DNA from: Cystobacter fuscus DSM 2262
GTDB taxonomy: Bacteria; Myxococcota; Myxococcia; Myxococcales; Myxococcaceae
Direction of reading: 5' to 3'
Assembly (NCBI RefSeq): GCF_000335475.2
Contig: NZ_ANAH02000017.1
Span: 124,001-188,000 of the forward strand
DNA: 64,000 nt
Shown one piece after another: positions 45,911 through 54,329 of this stretch (its first letter is position 1; the number at the start of each line of letters is the position of its first letter). Under the pieces are notes generated by a model. That model did not search any database and had not been told where the DNA came from. It saw nothing but the letters and a program-made list of their open reading frames with translations. The position numbers and the translations under genes are program-made.

Positions 45911-46387
45911 ATGCCCGGGACGGGGTCACGCCGCTTCCTCTTGGTGAGGGCGCGGTCGTGGATGTGCGCGCTGCCCCTCGATGAGGTCGAGGAGACCATG
46001 AGGCCGCTGCCGGTCACCCCGGTGGCGTCGGCGCCCGCCTTCGTGCGTGGCGTCAGTCTGGTGCGCGGCACGTCGGCCCCGGTGGTGAGCCTGGGGGCGC
46101 TGCTGAGTGGCGGGGCTGCCGAGCCCTGCATGGGCGGGCGCTTCGTCTCGTTGCGCGTCCCCGAGGGCCGTCTGGTGATCGAGGTGGACGAGGTGCGGGG
46201 CCTGTCCTCGTTGGAGGCGGACTCCCTGGAGGCCGTGCCCTCCCTGCTGCGCGAGACGGCCCAGGGCCATGTGCAGCGGTTGGGGGCGCTCGACGGCCAC
46301 CTGCTGGCCGTGTTGGGCTCGTCCCACCTGTTGCCCCGGGAAGTGTGGGACCGCCTGACGCGGTCCGCGGGGAAGGAACTGTCTTGA
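45911..46387 (+). CDS. cheW: CheW-like coupling protein
   Basis: A 158-residue CheW-fold protein: FLLVRARSWMCALPLDEVEETMRPLP at the start and LVIEVDEVRGLSS in the second half. CheW links receptors to CheA. It is the first of two CheW genes in the operon; the stop overlaps the TTG start of cheR as TTGA. It is rather divergent, especially where receptors bind, as expected when no adjacent receptor constrains it. Confidence 0.82.
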   Translation: MPGTGSRRFLLVRARSWMCALPLDEVEETMRPLPVTPVASAPAFVRGVSLVRGTSAPVVSLGALLSGGAAEPCMGGRFVSLRVPEGRLVIEVDEVRGLSSLEADSLEAVPSLLRETAQGHVQRLGALDGHLLAVLGSSHLLPREVWDRLTRSAGKELS

Positions 46388-47775
46388 CCGAGGCCCTGTC
46401 TCGCTCACCCCTCGCCCGCTTCATCGCCCTGGTCGAGCAGCGGTTGGGCCTGCATTACGAACCGGAGCAGTGGGGCGAGCTGGCGCCCTTGCTGTTCGAG
46501 CGCTCGGCCAGCCGCGGGATGGAGGGTTACCTGTCGCTGTTGAACTCCACGGCCTCCGAGGCCGAGTGGAGGGCGCTCGCGGAGCGGCTCACGGTGGGGG
46601 AGACGTACTTCTTGCGCCACCCCGCCCAGCTCGAGGTGCTGGTGTCCAAGGTGCTGCCCTCGTTCGCTCAGCCGGGGGCGCCCATCCGCGTGCTGTGCGC
46701 CGGGTGCTCCACGGGAGAAGAGCCCTACTCCATCGCGCTCTTGTGCCGCGAGCAGGGCAAGGTGGACCCCGCGCAGCTGCGCGTGCTGGGCATCGACGTC
46801 AACCCACGCGCCATCGCCCATGCCCGCAACGCGCGCTACTCGCCCTGGTCGCTGCGCTCCGTGCCCCAGGCCCTGCGCGAGCGCTGGTTCCAGCGCTCCT
46901 CCGAGGGCTTCTTCCTGCGGCCCGCGCTGAGGGATCAGGTGCTCTTCGAGGAGCGCAACCTGCTGGAGGATGCCCCCGCCTTCTGGGCCCCGGCCTCCTT
47001 CCACGTCATCCTCTGCCGCAACGTCATGCTCTACTTTCCCGCCGAGGTGACGCGGAAGATCATCGCCCGCATGTCGCAGGCGCTCGTCCCCGGCGGCTAT
47101 CTCTTCCTGGGCCCCAGCGAGACGCTGCGTGGGATCTCCGAGGACTTCGAGCTCTTGCGCAGCGCGGATGCCTTCTACTACCGCCGCAAGGCGCCCGCTC
47201 CGGCCGCCGCCGCCGTGCCCGTGAGCGCGCCCGTGCCCGCGGCGGTGAAGGCGTCCGTCCGGCAGCCGCCGCCCATGCAGGAGGGGCTGGACGCGCTGTT
47301 GCCGCTGCTCGACGCGGAGCGCTACGCGGAGGCCTGGGCCCGGCTGGATGCGCTGCCCCAGGCGGCGCTGCCCCAGGGGCAGTTGTTGCGTGCCGTGCTG
47401 CACCTGAACGCGGGCCGCTTCGCCGAGGCCGAGCACGCGGGGCAGCAGCTCCTGTCGATGCGGGATACGGAGGCCTCGGCCCACTTCCTGCTCGGGGTGT
47501 GCCTGGAGCACTCCGGGGACGATGCCGGGGCGCGCAACCGCTACGCGGCGGCCGCGCGCGCGGATCCCACCTTCGCCTTGAGCCATCTGCGCGCGGGGAC
47601 CCTGGCGCGGCGGGCGGGCAACGTGGCGGAAGCCCGGGTGGCGCTGCGTATGGCGCTCTCGCTGCTTCCCCAGGAGAAGCCCTTGCGCCTGACGCTCTTC
47701 GGCGGGGGCTTTGGTCGGCATGGCCTGATGCAGGTGGGCTTGCGTGAACTGCAGGCGTGTACGGAGGTTCCATGA
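46384..47775 (+). CDS. cheR: CheR methyltransferase with TPR tail
   Basis: A 463-residue CheR. Start TTG 46384 has AAGGA spacing and overlaps cheW by 4 bp; a further-upstream ATG would overlap cheW by over 40 bp. The N-terminal CheR_N lies at about 10-75, the SAM domain has VLCAGCSTGEEPYSIA and LCRNVMLYF, and residues about 300-440 contain TPR-like helices (VLHLNAGRFAEAEHAGQQLL, GVCLEHSGDDAGARNRY). It methylates glutamates of receptors. CheR-TPR fusions usually belong to chemosensory systems that control functions other than flagellar movement. Confidence 0.93.
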   Translation: MTEALSRSPLARFIALVEQRLGLHYEPEQWGELAPLLFERSASRGMEGYLSLLNSTASEAEWRALAERLTVGETYFLRHPAQLEVLVSKVLPSFAQPGAPIRVLCAGCSTGEEPYSIALLCREQGKVDPAQLRVLGIDVNPRAIAHARNARYSPWSLRSVPQALRERWFQRSSEGFFLRPALRDQVLFEERNLLEDAPAFWAPASFHVILCRNVMLYFPAEVTRKIIARMSQALVPGGYLFLGPSETLRGISEDFELLRSADAFYYRRKAPAPAAAAVPVSAPVPAAVKASVRQPPPMQEGLDALLPLLDAERYAEAWARLDALPQAALPQGQLLRAVLHLNAGRFAEAEHAGQQLLSMRDTEASAHFLLGVCLEHSGDDAGARNRYAAAARADPTFALSHLRAGTLARRAGNVAEARVALRMALSLLPQEKPLRLTLFGGGFGRHGLMQVGLRELQACTEVP

Positions 47776-48299
47776 GTGCGTCATCCCAGCGGGGGACCCT
47801 GCGGCTGGAGGAGCTGCGCGACAGCTTCGATTCGTCCTTCTCCCGGCCGCCTCCGGCCCAGCGCGAGCCCGGCGAGGCCCTCTTGCGGCTGCGCGTGGGC
47901 CGCACCTCCCTGGCCGTGCGGCTCGGGGATCTCTCGGGCCTGCACCTCATGCCCCGCCTGGTGCGCCTGCCCGGGGCTCCGGCCTCGTTGCTGGGGCTCG
48001 TCGGCCTCCGGGGCCAACTGCTCGCGGTGCATGATCTCTCGGCGTTGCTGGGGCTCGCCTCGGGGGAGGCGCCGGGCTGGCTGCTGATCGCCGGAGGCGC
48101 GCGCCGCGTGGGGCTCGCGGCGACGGGCTTCGAGGGCCAGCTGCGCGCTTCCGCCGAGCAGCGTCACCACGACGTCGCCTCCTCGCCCCATCCCCTGCTC
48201 GCCACCCGCGTGTCACTGCCTGGCGGTACGCTGCTGCCCGTGCTGGACGTGGACGCCCTGGTGCGCCAACTGTTGGAGGAGGCCTCGCGCTCCGCATGA
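47772..48299 (+). CDS. cheW: CheW-like coupling protein, second copy
   Basis: A 175-residue CheW: LLRLRVGRTSLAVRLGDLSGLHL, then LLGLVGLRGQLLAVHDLSALLGL, the classical GxVNLRGxxxPVxDL region in diverged form. Overlaps both neighbours by 4 bp (ATGA). Two CheW proteins in one operon often connect the kinase to different receptors or to the array core. Confidence 0.85.
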   Translation: MSASSQRGTLRLEELRDSFDSSFSRPPPAQREPGEALLRLRVGRTSLAVRLGDLSGLHLMPRLVRLPGAPASLLGLVGLRGQLLAVHDLSALLGLASGEAPGWLLIAGGARRVGLAATGFEGQLRASAEQRHHDVASSPHPLLATRVSLPGGTLLPVLDVDALVRQLLEEASRSA

Positions 48300-50428
48300 G
48301 CCTGGAAAGTGATCCCCTTCTCTACTTCCGCATCGAGGCCCGGGAGCTGCTGGAGCAGCTCACCCAGGGCCTGCTCGCGCTGGACGACGGCGAGGGCGGT
48401 GCGGAGGCCGTGCCCGAACTCTTCCGCTACGCGCACACCCTCAAGGGGGCGGCGCGCGTGGTGGGGCAGGTGCGCCTGGCGGAGATGGCGCACGCGGTGG
48501 AGGACGCGCTCTCGCCCTACCGCGACAGCGGCAACCTGCTGCCCGCCGACAGCGTGCACGAGTTCCTGCGGCTGGTGGGGCAGATGGCCGTCGCCCTGGA
48601 TGCCCTGGACGCGCCGCCGCCGGCGCCCGAGCAGGAGGCTTCCCAGGAAGAGTCCGCCATCCGCCTCGCCGAGGCCCCCTCGTCTTCGTCCGAGGTGGTG
48701 CGCGTGGAGCTGGAGCGGCTGGACACGCTCCTGGAGGGCTTGAGCGAGGCGGTGGTGCAGCTCGGGGGTCTGCGCGGCGTGGTGGAGTCGCTCGCCCATG
48801 CGCAGCAGGGGGCCAATGGCCTCATCGAGCAGCTCACCTCGCCGGTGGCCTCCAGCGGCACGGCCGCCGAGCGTGCCCGGTGGCTGTCGCGGGTGTTGGC
48901 CGTGGCCGAGGGCATCCGCTCCTCGCTGGGCAAGGCGGGGCGGCAGCTGGGCGGCGGGCTGGGGCAGGTGGAGTCGGAGCTGGGACGTCTGCGCGACGGG
49001 GCCCACACCCTGCGGCTCGTTCCCGCGCAGACGCTCTTCGGCCCCCTGGAGCTGGCCGCGCGCGACGTGGCCTCCTCGCTCGGCCGCCAGGTGGAGGTGC
49101 GCGCCGAGGGCGGTGACATCCAGATCGACGGGCACGTGCTGTCGGCGGTGCGCCAGGCGCTGCTGCACGTGGTGCGCAACGCCGTGGACCACGGGTTGGA
49201 GAACCCCGACGAGCGCCGGGCCCTGGGCAAGTCCCCCTCGGGCACCTTCAAGCTCGAGGTGCGGCGGCGGGGCGGGCGCGTGTCCTTCCTGTGCGAGGAC
49301 GATGGGCGGGGCGTGGACCTGGGGCGGGTGCGTCAGGTGGCGCTGGAGCGCGGCGTGGCCACGCTCGACGAGGTGGAGACCCTGGATGACGCGGGGCTCC
49401 TGGAGCTGCTCTTCCGGCCGGGCTTCAGCACGGCCCGCTCCATCACCGACGTGTCTGGCCGCGGCGTGGGCCTGGACGTGGTGCGCGACACCGTGCGTCG
49501 GCTCAAGGGCGAGGTGTCCATCTCCTCCCGGCCGGGTCTGGGCACGAGCATCCAATTGGAGGTGCCCCTCACCCTGGCCTCGCTGGAGGTGCTGGGGGTG
49601 GCGGCCGGTGGCCAGCGCCTGCTGCTTCCCCTGGAGTCGCTCGGCGGCGCGCTCCACCTGCCGGGGGACGCCGTGACCTGGACGGGGGGCCGGGGCAGCA
49701 TCTCCCACGAGGGCGAGGTGCTGTCCTTCCTGCCCCTGGTGGATGCGCTCGACAGCGCGGGGGCGGGCGCGCAACGGCCCCGGGCCTGGTCCGTGCTGGT
49801 GCTCGACGCGGGCACCGGGGGCCGGGCCGCGGTGGGCGTGGACAAGCTGCTCGGCATCTCCCGCCGGGTGAGCCGGCCCCTGCCCTCCACCGTGCCCGCG
49901 CTGCCACTGGTGGCCGGGGCCAGCTTCGACGAGCAGGGCGTGCCCCTGTTGCTCCTGGATGCCGCGGGACTCGTGCGCCGCATCCAGTCCGGGACCACGG
50001 GCGGCGCGCCCCAGGTACGTCCCCTCACGCGCCACCGCGTCCTCGTGGTGGATGACTCCGTCACCACGCGCATGCTGGAGAAGAGCATCCTCGAGGCCGC
50101 GGGCTACCAGGTGGAACTGGCCGCCTCCGGCGAGGAGGGCCTGGAGAAGATCAAGCGCGGCGGCCACTCGCTGCTCATCGTCGACGTGGAGATGCCGGGC
50201 ATGTCCGGTCTGGACGTCACGCGCCACCTGCGCGCCACCCCCGAGTTCCAGTCCCTGCCCATCCTCATGGTGTCCTCGCTCGCCACGGACGAGGATCTGC
50301 GGCGCAGCCGGGAAGCGGGCGTGTCCGCCTACATCGTCAAGGGTGAGTTCCACCAGCACCGCTTCCTGGAGACGGTGGCGCGGCTGGCGGCGCAAGGCGC
50401 CGCCCAGGGACGGAGGCCCGTCTCATGA
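48296..50428 (+). CDS. cheA: CheA histidine kinase with receiver domain (hybrid)
   Basis: A 710-residue CheA. The Hpt domain has phosphoacceptor His47 in YAHTLKGAARVVG. Dimerisation and catalytic parts follow: VVRNAVDHGLENPDERR (N box), LCEDDGRGVDL (G1), VSGRGVGLDVVRDTV and GLGTSIQLEVPLTL (G2 and on). A CheW-like regulatory domain spans about 420-570. The C-terminal receiver has VLVVDDS and phospho-Asp630 in LLIVDVEMPG. CheA-REC fusions such as FrzE and PilL-type ChpA can pass phosphate to their own receiver as a sink or output. The P2 domain is not evident. Confidence 0.93.
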   Translation: MSLESDPLLYFRIEARELLEQLTQGLLALDDGEGGAEAVPELFRYAHTLKGAARVVGQVRLAEMAHAVEDALSPYRDSGNLLPADSVHEFLRLVGQMAVALDALDAPPPAPEQEASQEESAIRLAEAPSSSSEVVRVELERLDTLLEGLSEAVVQLGGLRGVVESLAHAQQGANGLIEQLTSPVASSGTAAERARWLSRVLAVAEGIRSSLGKAGRQLGGGLGQVESELGRLRDGAHTLRLVPAQTLFGPLELAARDVASSLGRQVEVRAEGGDIQIDGHVLSAVRQALLHVVRNAVDHGLENPDERRALGKSPSGTFKLEVRRRGGRVSFLCEDDGRGVDLGRVRQVALERGVATLDEVETLDDAGLLELLFRPGFSTARSITDVSGRGVGLDVVRDTVRRLKGEVSISSRPGLGTSIQLEVPLTLASLEVLGVAAGGQRLLLPLESLGGALHLPGDAVTWTGGRGSISHEGEVLSFLPLVDALDSAGAGAQRPRAWSVLVLDAGTGGRAAVGVDKLLGISRRVSRPLPSTVPALPLVAGASFDEQGVPLLLLDAAGLVRRIQSGTTGGAPQVRPLTRHRVLVVDDSVTTRMLEKSILEAAGYQVELAASGEEGLEKIKRGGHSLLIVDVEMPGMSGLDVTRHLRATPEFQSLPILMVSSLATDEDLRRSREAGVSAYIVKGEFHQHRFLETVARLAAQGAAQGRRPVS

Positions 50429-51495
50429 AGCGCCTGCGTGTCCTCATCGTCGACGACTCGCTGACGATCCGCCGCCGGCTCGCGGAGCTCTTCACGGCGG
50501 ATGGCACGTTCGAGGTGGTGGGCGAGGCGCTCGACGGCCAGCAGGCCTTCGAGCACTGCCACCGGCTGCGGCCGGACGTGGTGACGATGGACCTGATGAT
50601 GCCGAAGCTGGATGGGCTGCGCTCCACCGAGCTCATCATGGCCCATTGCCCCACCCCCATCGTCGTGCTCTCGGCGGCGGAGAGCCGCACCGAGGGCCAG
50701 CGCACGATGGACGCGCTGGCCGCGGGGGCGGTGGACGCCGTGGACAAGCCCTCGGGCGTGCCGGACGCGAAGTGGTCGCGCACCTTCCTGGAGCGGGTGC
50801 GGATGGCGGCGCGCGTGCGCGTCATCACCCACGTGAGGGCCCGCTTCCAGCGTGAGCCGGTCCGCCCCCCGCCCGTGGTGCCGGCGGTGCCCACGCTCGC
50901 CCAGGCCCCCCGGTTGCTCGTCGTGGGGGCCTCCACCGGGGGACCCGCCGCCGTGAGCTTCCTGCTGGGCGCGCTGCCGCCGGGCTTCCCCCTGCCCATG
51001 CTGCTGGTGCTTCACACCACCGAGCAGTTCGACACCGCCATGGTGGAGTGGCTGGAGGCGCGCAGCGGCTTGCAGGTCCGCAAGGCCGTGGACGGTGAGG
51101 CCCTGCCGCTGCCGGGCCGGCTGTGCGTGCGCATGGCTCCGGGAAATCGGCACATGGTGGTCCGGGGTGGGCGGTTGTGGCTCGAAGACGGACCCGAGCG
51201 CCACTCCTGCCGTCCCTCGGTGGACACGTTATTCGAGTCCGTGGCGCGGGAACTGGGCGCGTCGGCCATCGGATGTTTACTGACGGGCATGGGACGAGAC
51301 GGAGCGGAAGGGCTGGGAGCGATGCGGCGCGCGGGGGCCACCACGGTGGTAGAGGATGAATCGACGTGCGTGGTATTCGGCATGCCCCGCGAGGCCATCC
51401 GGCTGGGCGCGGCACAGCATGTGGTGGGGCTGACGGCGCTTCCGCTCCTGCTGACGGCGCTCGCGCGAGCGGACGCGAGGGAAGGAACGGCATGA
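50425..51495 (+). CDS. cheB: CheB methylesterase response regulator
   Basis: A 356-residue CheB. Receiver at 1-120 with phospho-Asp56 in VVTMDLMMPKLDG; methylesterase domain with Ser170 in VGASTGGPAA, His197 in LVLHTTEQF and Asp292 in GMGRDGAEGL, the full catalytic triad. It would demethylate receptors to reset signalling. It overlaps cheA and the downstream receiver gene by 4 bp each, so the whole set is translationally coupled. Confidence 0.95.
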   Translation: MKRLRVLIVDDSLTIRRRLAELFTADGTFEVVGEALDGQQAFEHCHRLRPDVVTMDLMMPKLDGLRSTELIMAHCPTPIVVLSAAESRTEGQRTMDALAAGAVDAVDKPSGVPDAKWSRTFLERVRMAARVRVITHVRARFQREPVRPPPVVPAVPTLAQAPRLLVVGASTGGPAAVSFLLGALPPGFPLPMLLVLHTTEQFDTAMVEWLEARSGLQVRKAVDGEALPLPGRLCVRMAPGNRHMVVRGGRLWLEDGPERHSCRPSVDTLFESVARELGASAIGCLLTGMGRDGAEGLGAMRRAGATTVVEDESTCVVFGMPREAIRLGAAQHVVGLTALPLLLTALARADAREGTA

Positions 51496-52754
51496 AGGCA
51501 CGTGTGCTCATCGTGGACGACAGCGCGACGGTGCGCGCGGACATGCGCGGGGTGTTGAGCGCCGCGGGGTTTGGTACCACCCTGTGCGACAGCCTCGCCT
51601 CGGCGCGCAAGGCCCTGCGCGAGCATGACTTCGAGCTGCTCATCCTGGACATGTTGCTGCCGGACGGGGACGGCGTGGAGCTGCTGGAGGAGCTGCGGCG
51701 CGACACGCGCACCGCCAACCTGCCGGTGCTGATGCTGTCCACCGAGGCGGCGGTGGTGCAGCGGCTCAAGGGCCTGTCCCACGGCGCCAATGACTACGTG
51801 GGCAAGCCCTATGATCCGGCCTACGTGGTGCGCAAGGCGCACGAGCTCACGCAGGTGCCCGAGTCGGACGGCACACCCCGGCTGGTCTCGGCGGGCCGGC
51901 GCCGCCGGGTGATGGTGGTGGATGGCCGCATCGACTTCCGCCATCGCGCCGCGGACGCGCTGCGCAAGGACGGCCATGACGTCATCATCGCGGAGACAGG
52001 CATGGACGCCATGCGGCTGTTGGAAGCCCAGCCGGTGGACTGCATCCTGTTGGACCTGGAGATGCCAGGGCTGGATGGGCCGGAGTGGGTGCGCTCGGTG
52101 CGCAGCCTGGATGGCACGGCCCATGTGGCCGTGGTGGGCCTGACGTCCGGCTTCGACGCGAAGCTCATCTCCGAGGCGCTCGCGGTGAAGGTGGATGCCT
52201 TCTGCTCGAAGACGGAGGACATCGAGGTGCTGCGCGCCCAGGTGCGCACCGAGCTGCGGCGCCGCGCGGAGTCCGAGGGGCTCACCACTCCCTCCGGCTC
52301 CTTCCCCGCCGTCCACTCCGCCACGCACGCTCCCGCGCACGGGCACGGGCACGCTCCCGTGCATGCGCACCCGCCCACGCACGCTCATCCTCATCCGGTG
52401 ACGCCCGCCGCGGTCTCGCCCTCGGCGCATCTGTCCGCGTCGCATGCGCCCGCCGCCGCTCATCCTCCCGCGGGGCATACGGGCTCGCTCTTCGACGCGG
52501 TGGTGGCGCGCTGTGGTCTGTCTCCCGTCATCGCGCCCTCGACGATGACGCGCGCGTGCCGCAAGGCCGGGGTGGATCCTCAGCTGCTCACCCCTGTGTC
52601 GCTCGCCCGGGTGCTGCCCACCATCCGCGACATGCTGTCCATCTTCCTCGATGCCCAGGAAGTGGAGCGGCGCGTCCACTCCATCCAACTGCTCACGCAG
52701 GGCGGGCCCTCGGGCGCCACCGCCGTGGACGTGCGCAAGACCCGGAGCCCCTAG
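51492..52754 (+). CDS. Double-receiver response regulator with His-rich linker
   Basis: A 420-residue protein closing the che operon. Receiver 1 (1-120) has VLIVDDS, phospho-Asp53 and a KPYD Lys. Receiver 2 (about 140-260) has Asp188 in LLDLEMPG, but its acidic pocket is reduced (VVDGRID). Residues 279-302 are a His-rich stretch with nine His in 24 residues, and further His/Pro/Ala follows to about 335. A helical C-terminal domain (MTRACRKAGVDPQLLTPVSLARVLPTIRDML) follows and is not recognised. It is the likely output of the pathway. The stop overlaps the convergent M50-like gene by 4 bp. Confidence 0.85.
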   Translation: MKARVLIVDDSATVRADMRGVLSAAGFGTTLCDSLASARKALREHDFELLILDMLLPDGDGVELLEELRRDTRTANLPVLMLSTEAAVVQRLKGLSHGANDYVGKPYDPAYVVRKAHELTQVPESDGTPRLVSAGRRRRVMVVDGRIDFRHRAADALRKDGHDVIIAETGMDAMRLLEAQPVDCILLDLEMPGLDGPEWVRSVRSLDGTAHVAVVGLTSGFDAKLISEALAVKVDAFCSKTEDIEVLRAQVRTELRRRAESEGLTTPSGSFPAVHSATHAPAHGHGHAPVHAHPPTHAHPHPVTPAAVSPSAHLSASHAPAAAHPPAGHTGSLFDAVVARCGLSPVIAPSTMTRACRKAGVDPQLLTPVSLARVLPTIRDMLSIFLDAQEVERRVHSIQLLTQGGPSGATAVDVRKTRSP

Positions 52755-53737
52755 GCGCCGGGGGGCTGCTCCAGGGCCCGCAGTGCGGTGCGGGCCCGCC
52801 ACAGCCCCACCGCGTAGGCCAGGGCGAGCACCGCCAGACAGGCCAGCCCCAACCGGGTGTAGCGCTGGATGAGCATCAGCTCGTCCCAGCCGTACTGGTC
52901 CACGAGGACGGTCGGGTCGCTGAAGTTGCCCTCCTGGATGCCGAAGGGAATCATCGCGAAGTCCGTCCGGGCACCCCACCACTCATGGAAGGTGTCCACG
53001 AAGGACGCGGCGCCGATGAGGAGGTAGCCCCAGTGCAGCCAGCCCCGGCGCAGCGCGGACTCCCGGGGCAGGTAGAGCGTCATCATGAGGAGCGTGCCGA
53101 GCACGAGGTTGCCGCCGTCGCCTCCGAAGGTGATGAGCATCCGGGACGTGGTGGGGCTGCCCAGCACGGTGCCCGCGAACTGGAGGAGGAGTCCGAGGGC
53201 TCCCGCGGCCACCCAGAGCCGGCTGCGCAGGAGGATGCCCCGGAAGACGAGCCCCATGAGCAGGAAGGCCAGCCCCGCGAAGACGAGGGGAGTGCGCGTC
53301 TCCCAGACGAGGGTCTTCCACGGTCCGGGGATGGCCGGGATGCCGCAGAACCAGGCGGTGAGGGCGTGGCCCAGCTCGTGGATCCACATGGAGAGGAAGG
53401 TGCGCAGCAGGAAGTGGCCCGTCGGGTTGCTCACGAGCAGCCACATGCCGAGCAGCACGACGGGAAGGGCGAACAGGCGCAGCCGCAGTTCGTCCCGCGC
53501 GTCCTCGAGGTCGCCGTGCCAGGTGAGCGCCGGCTCCGGACGGTCCCCGGGCACACCGGCTCCTTCGGTCGGAGGGACGAGGGGGGAGGGGAGCGCCTGG
53601 GTGGCGGCATCGGGGAGCGGCGTGGGAGCTGCCCGGGCTCGGGCCTTGGCGTAGAGCACGCCGCATCGTGGGCACTCGGGCGCGAGGATTCGGGGCTCTC
53701 CGCAGCGCGGACAGGTGGGGCGGGGCGGGCTCTCCAT
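52751..53737 (-). CDS. Zinc-ribbon membrane protein with M50-like HELGH motif
   Basis: A 328-residue protein. The N-terminus has a zinc ribbon (CPRCGEPRILAPECPRCG), then a Pro-rich linker, then about six helices. The second helix carries MWIHELGHALTAW (His120, Glu121, His124), the zinc motif of site-2-type M50 proteases. A clear LDG-type Asp motif for the third ligand was not found; the region of GNLVLGTLLMM is a candidate place. So it may be an M50-like protein of reduced activity. It stands alone beside the che operon. Confidence 0.75.
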   Translation of the reverse strand: MESPPRPTCPRCGEPRILAPECPRCGVLYAKARARAAPTPLPDAATQALPSPLVPPTEGAGVPGDRPEPALTWHGDLEDARDELRLRLFALPVVLLGMWLLVSNPTGHFLLRTFLSMWIHELGHALTAWFCGIPAIPGPWKTLVWETRTPLVFAGLAFLLMGLVFRGILLRSRLWVAAGALGLLLQFAGTVLGSPTTSRMLITFGGDGGNLVLGTLLMMTLYLPRESALRRGWLHWGYLLIGAASFVDTFHEWWGARTDFAMIPFGIQEGNFSDPTVLVDQYGWDELMLIQRYTRLGLACLAVLALAYAVGLWRARTALRALEQPPGA

Positions 53738-53795
53738 TCCCGCCCATTGTACAGGCTCGGGAGGAGGACGGCTTCCCGTCTCCCCCCGGGCGCGC

Positions 53796-54233
53796 TCAGT
53801 GCAGCGTCTTCTTGAGCTTGCTCATCCGGTCATGCGTGCGCTTCTGCGCGGGCAGCAGTTCCATGCGCACGAAGCGGCGCGCCTCCCCATGCGTCTTGTC
53901 CATGTCGCGCTGGTAGTCGGCGAGGCCATGGTCCTCCCCCTGCTCGAGCGCCTGGATGGCCGACTGCTCTCCCAGGACGTCCGCGCCCGCCTGGACGATC
54001 TTCGCGAAGGCGCCCCACACGCCCGAGCCCTCGGAGGGCTGGCCGCCCAGCTTCGTGATGCGCTCGCGGATGGCGGCGACCCGTTGCTCGTGATCTCTCA
54101 GGCAGTCCTGCAACGGATCGCGCAGCCGGTCCGTCGACACGTGGCCGATGGCCTGCCGGTAGGTCTCCACCGCGGACAACTCCCCGCGCAGGAATGAATT
54201 GAGCGTCTCCACATCCGTGTTCGCGTGCGACAT
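53796..54233 (-). CDS. Ferritin-like DUF2383 (PA2169-type) protein
   Basis: A 145-residue four-helix protein of the DUF2383/TIGR02284 family. It begins VETLNSFLRGELSAVETYRQA and has DPLQDCLRDHEQRVAAIRERI, whose Glu and His residues could line a ferritin-like site. Members are often stress-induced; binding of iron is not shown. ATG 54233 removes a Pro/Arg-rich leader. Monocistronic. Confidence 0.82.
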   Translation of the reverse strand: MSHANTDVETLNSFLRGELSAVETYRQAIGHVSTDRLRDPLQDCLRDHEQRVAAIRERITKLGGQPSEGSGVWGAFAKIVQAGADVLGEQSAIQALEQGEDHGLADYQRDMDKTHGEARRFVRMELLPAQKRTHDRMSKLKKTLH

Positions 54234-54329
54234 GCGCCAGCCTCCGGTTCGTGCGTGCTTCGACACCAAAGGTGAGGCCCCGGAGCGCGGCGGCAACATG
54301 CGCCTCCCTCCTCGCCCGCTACTCGCGTA

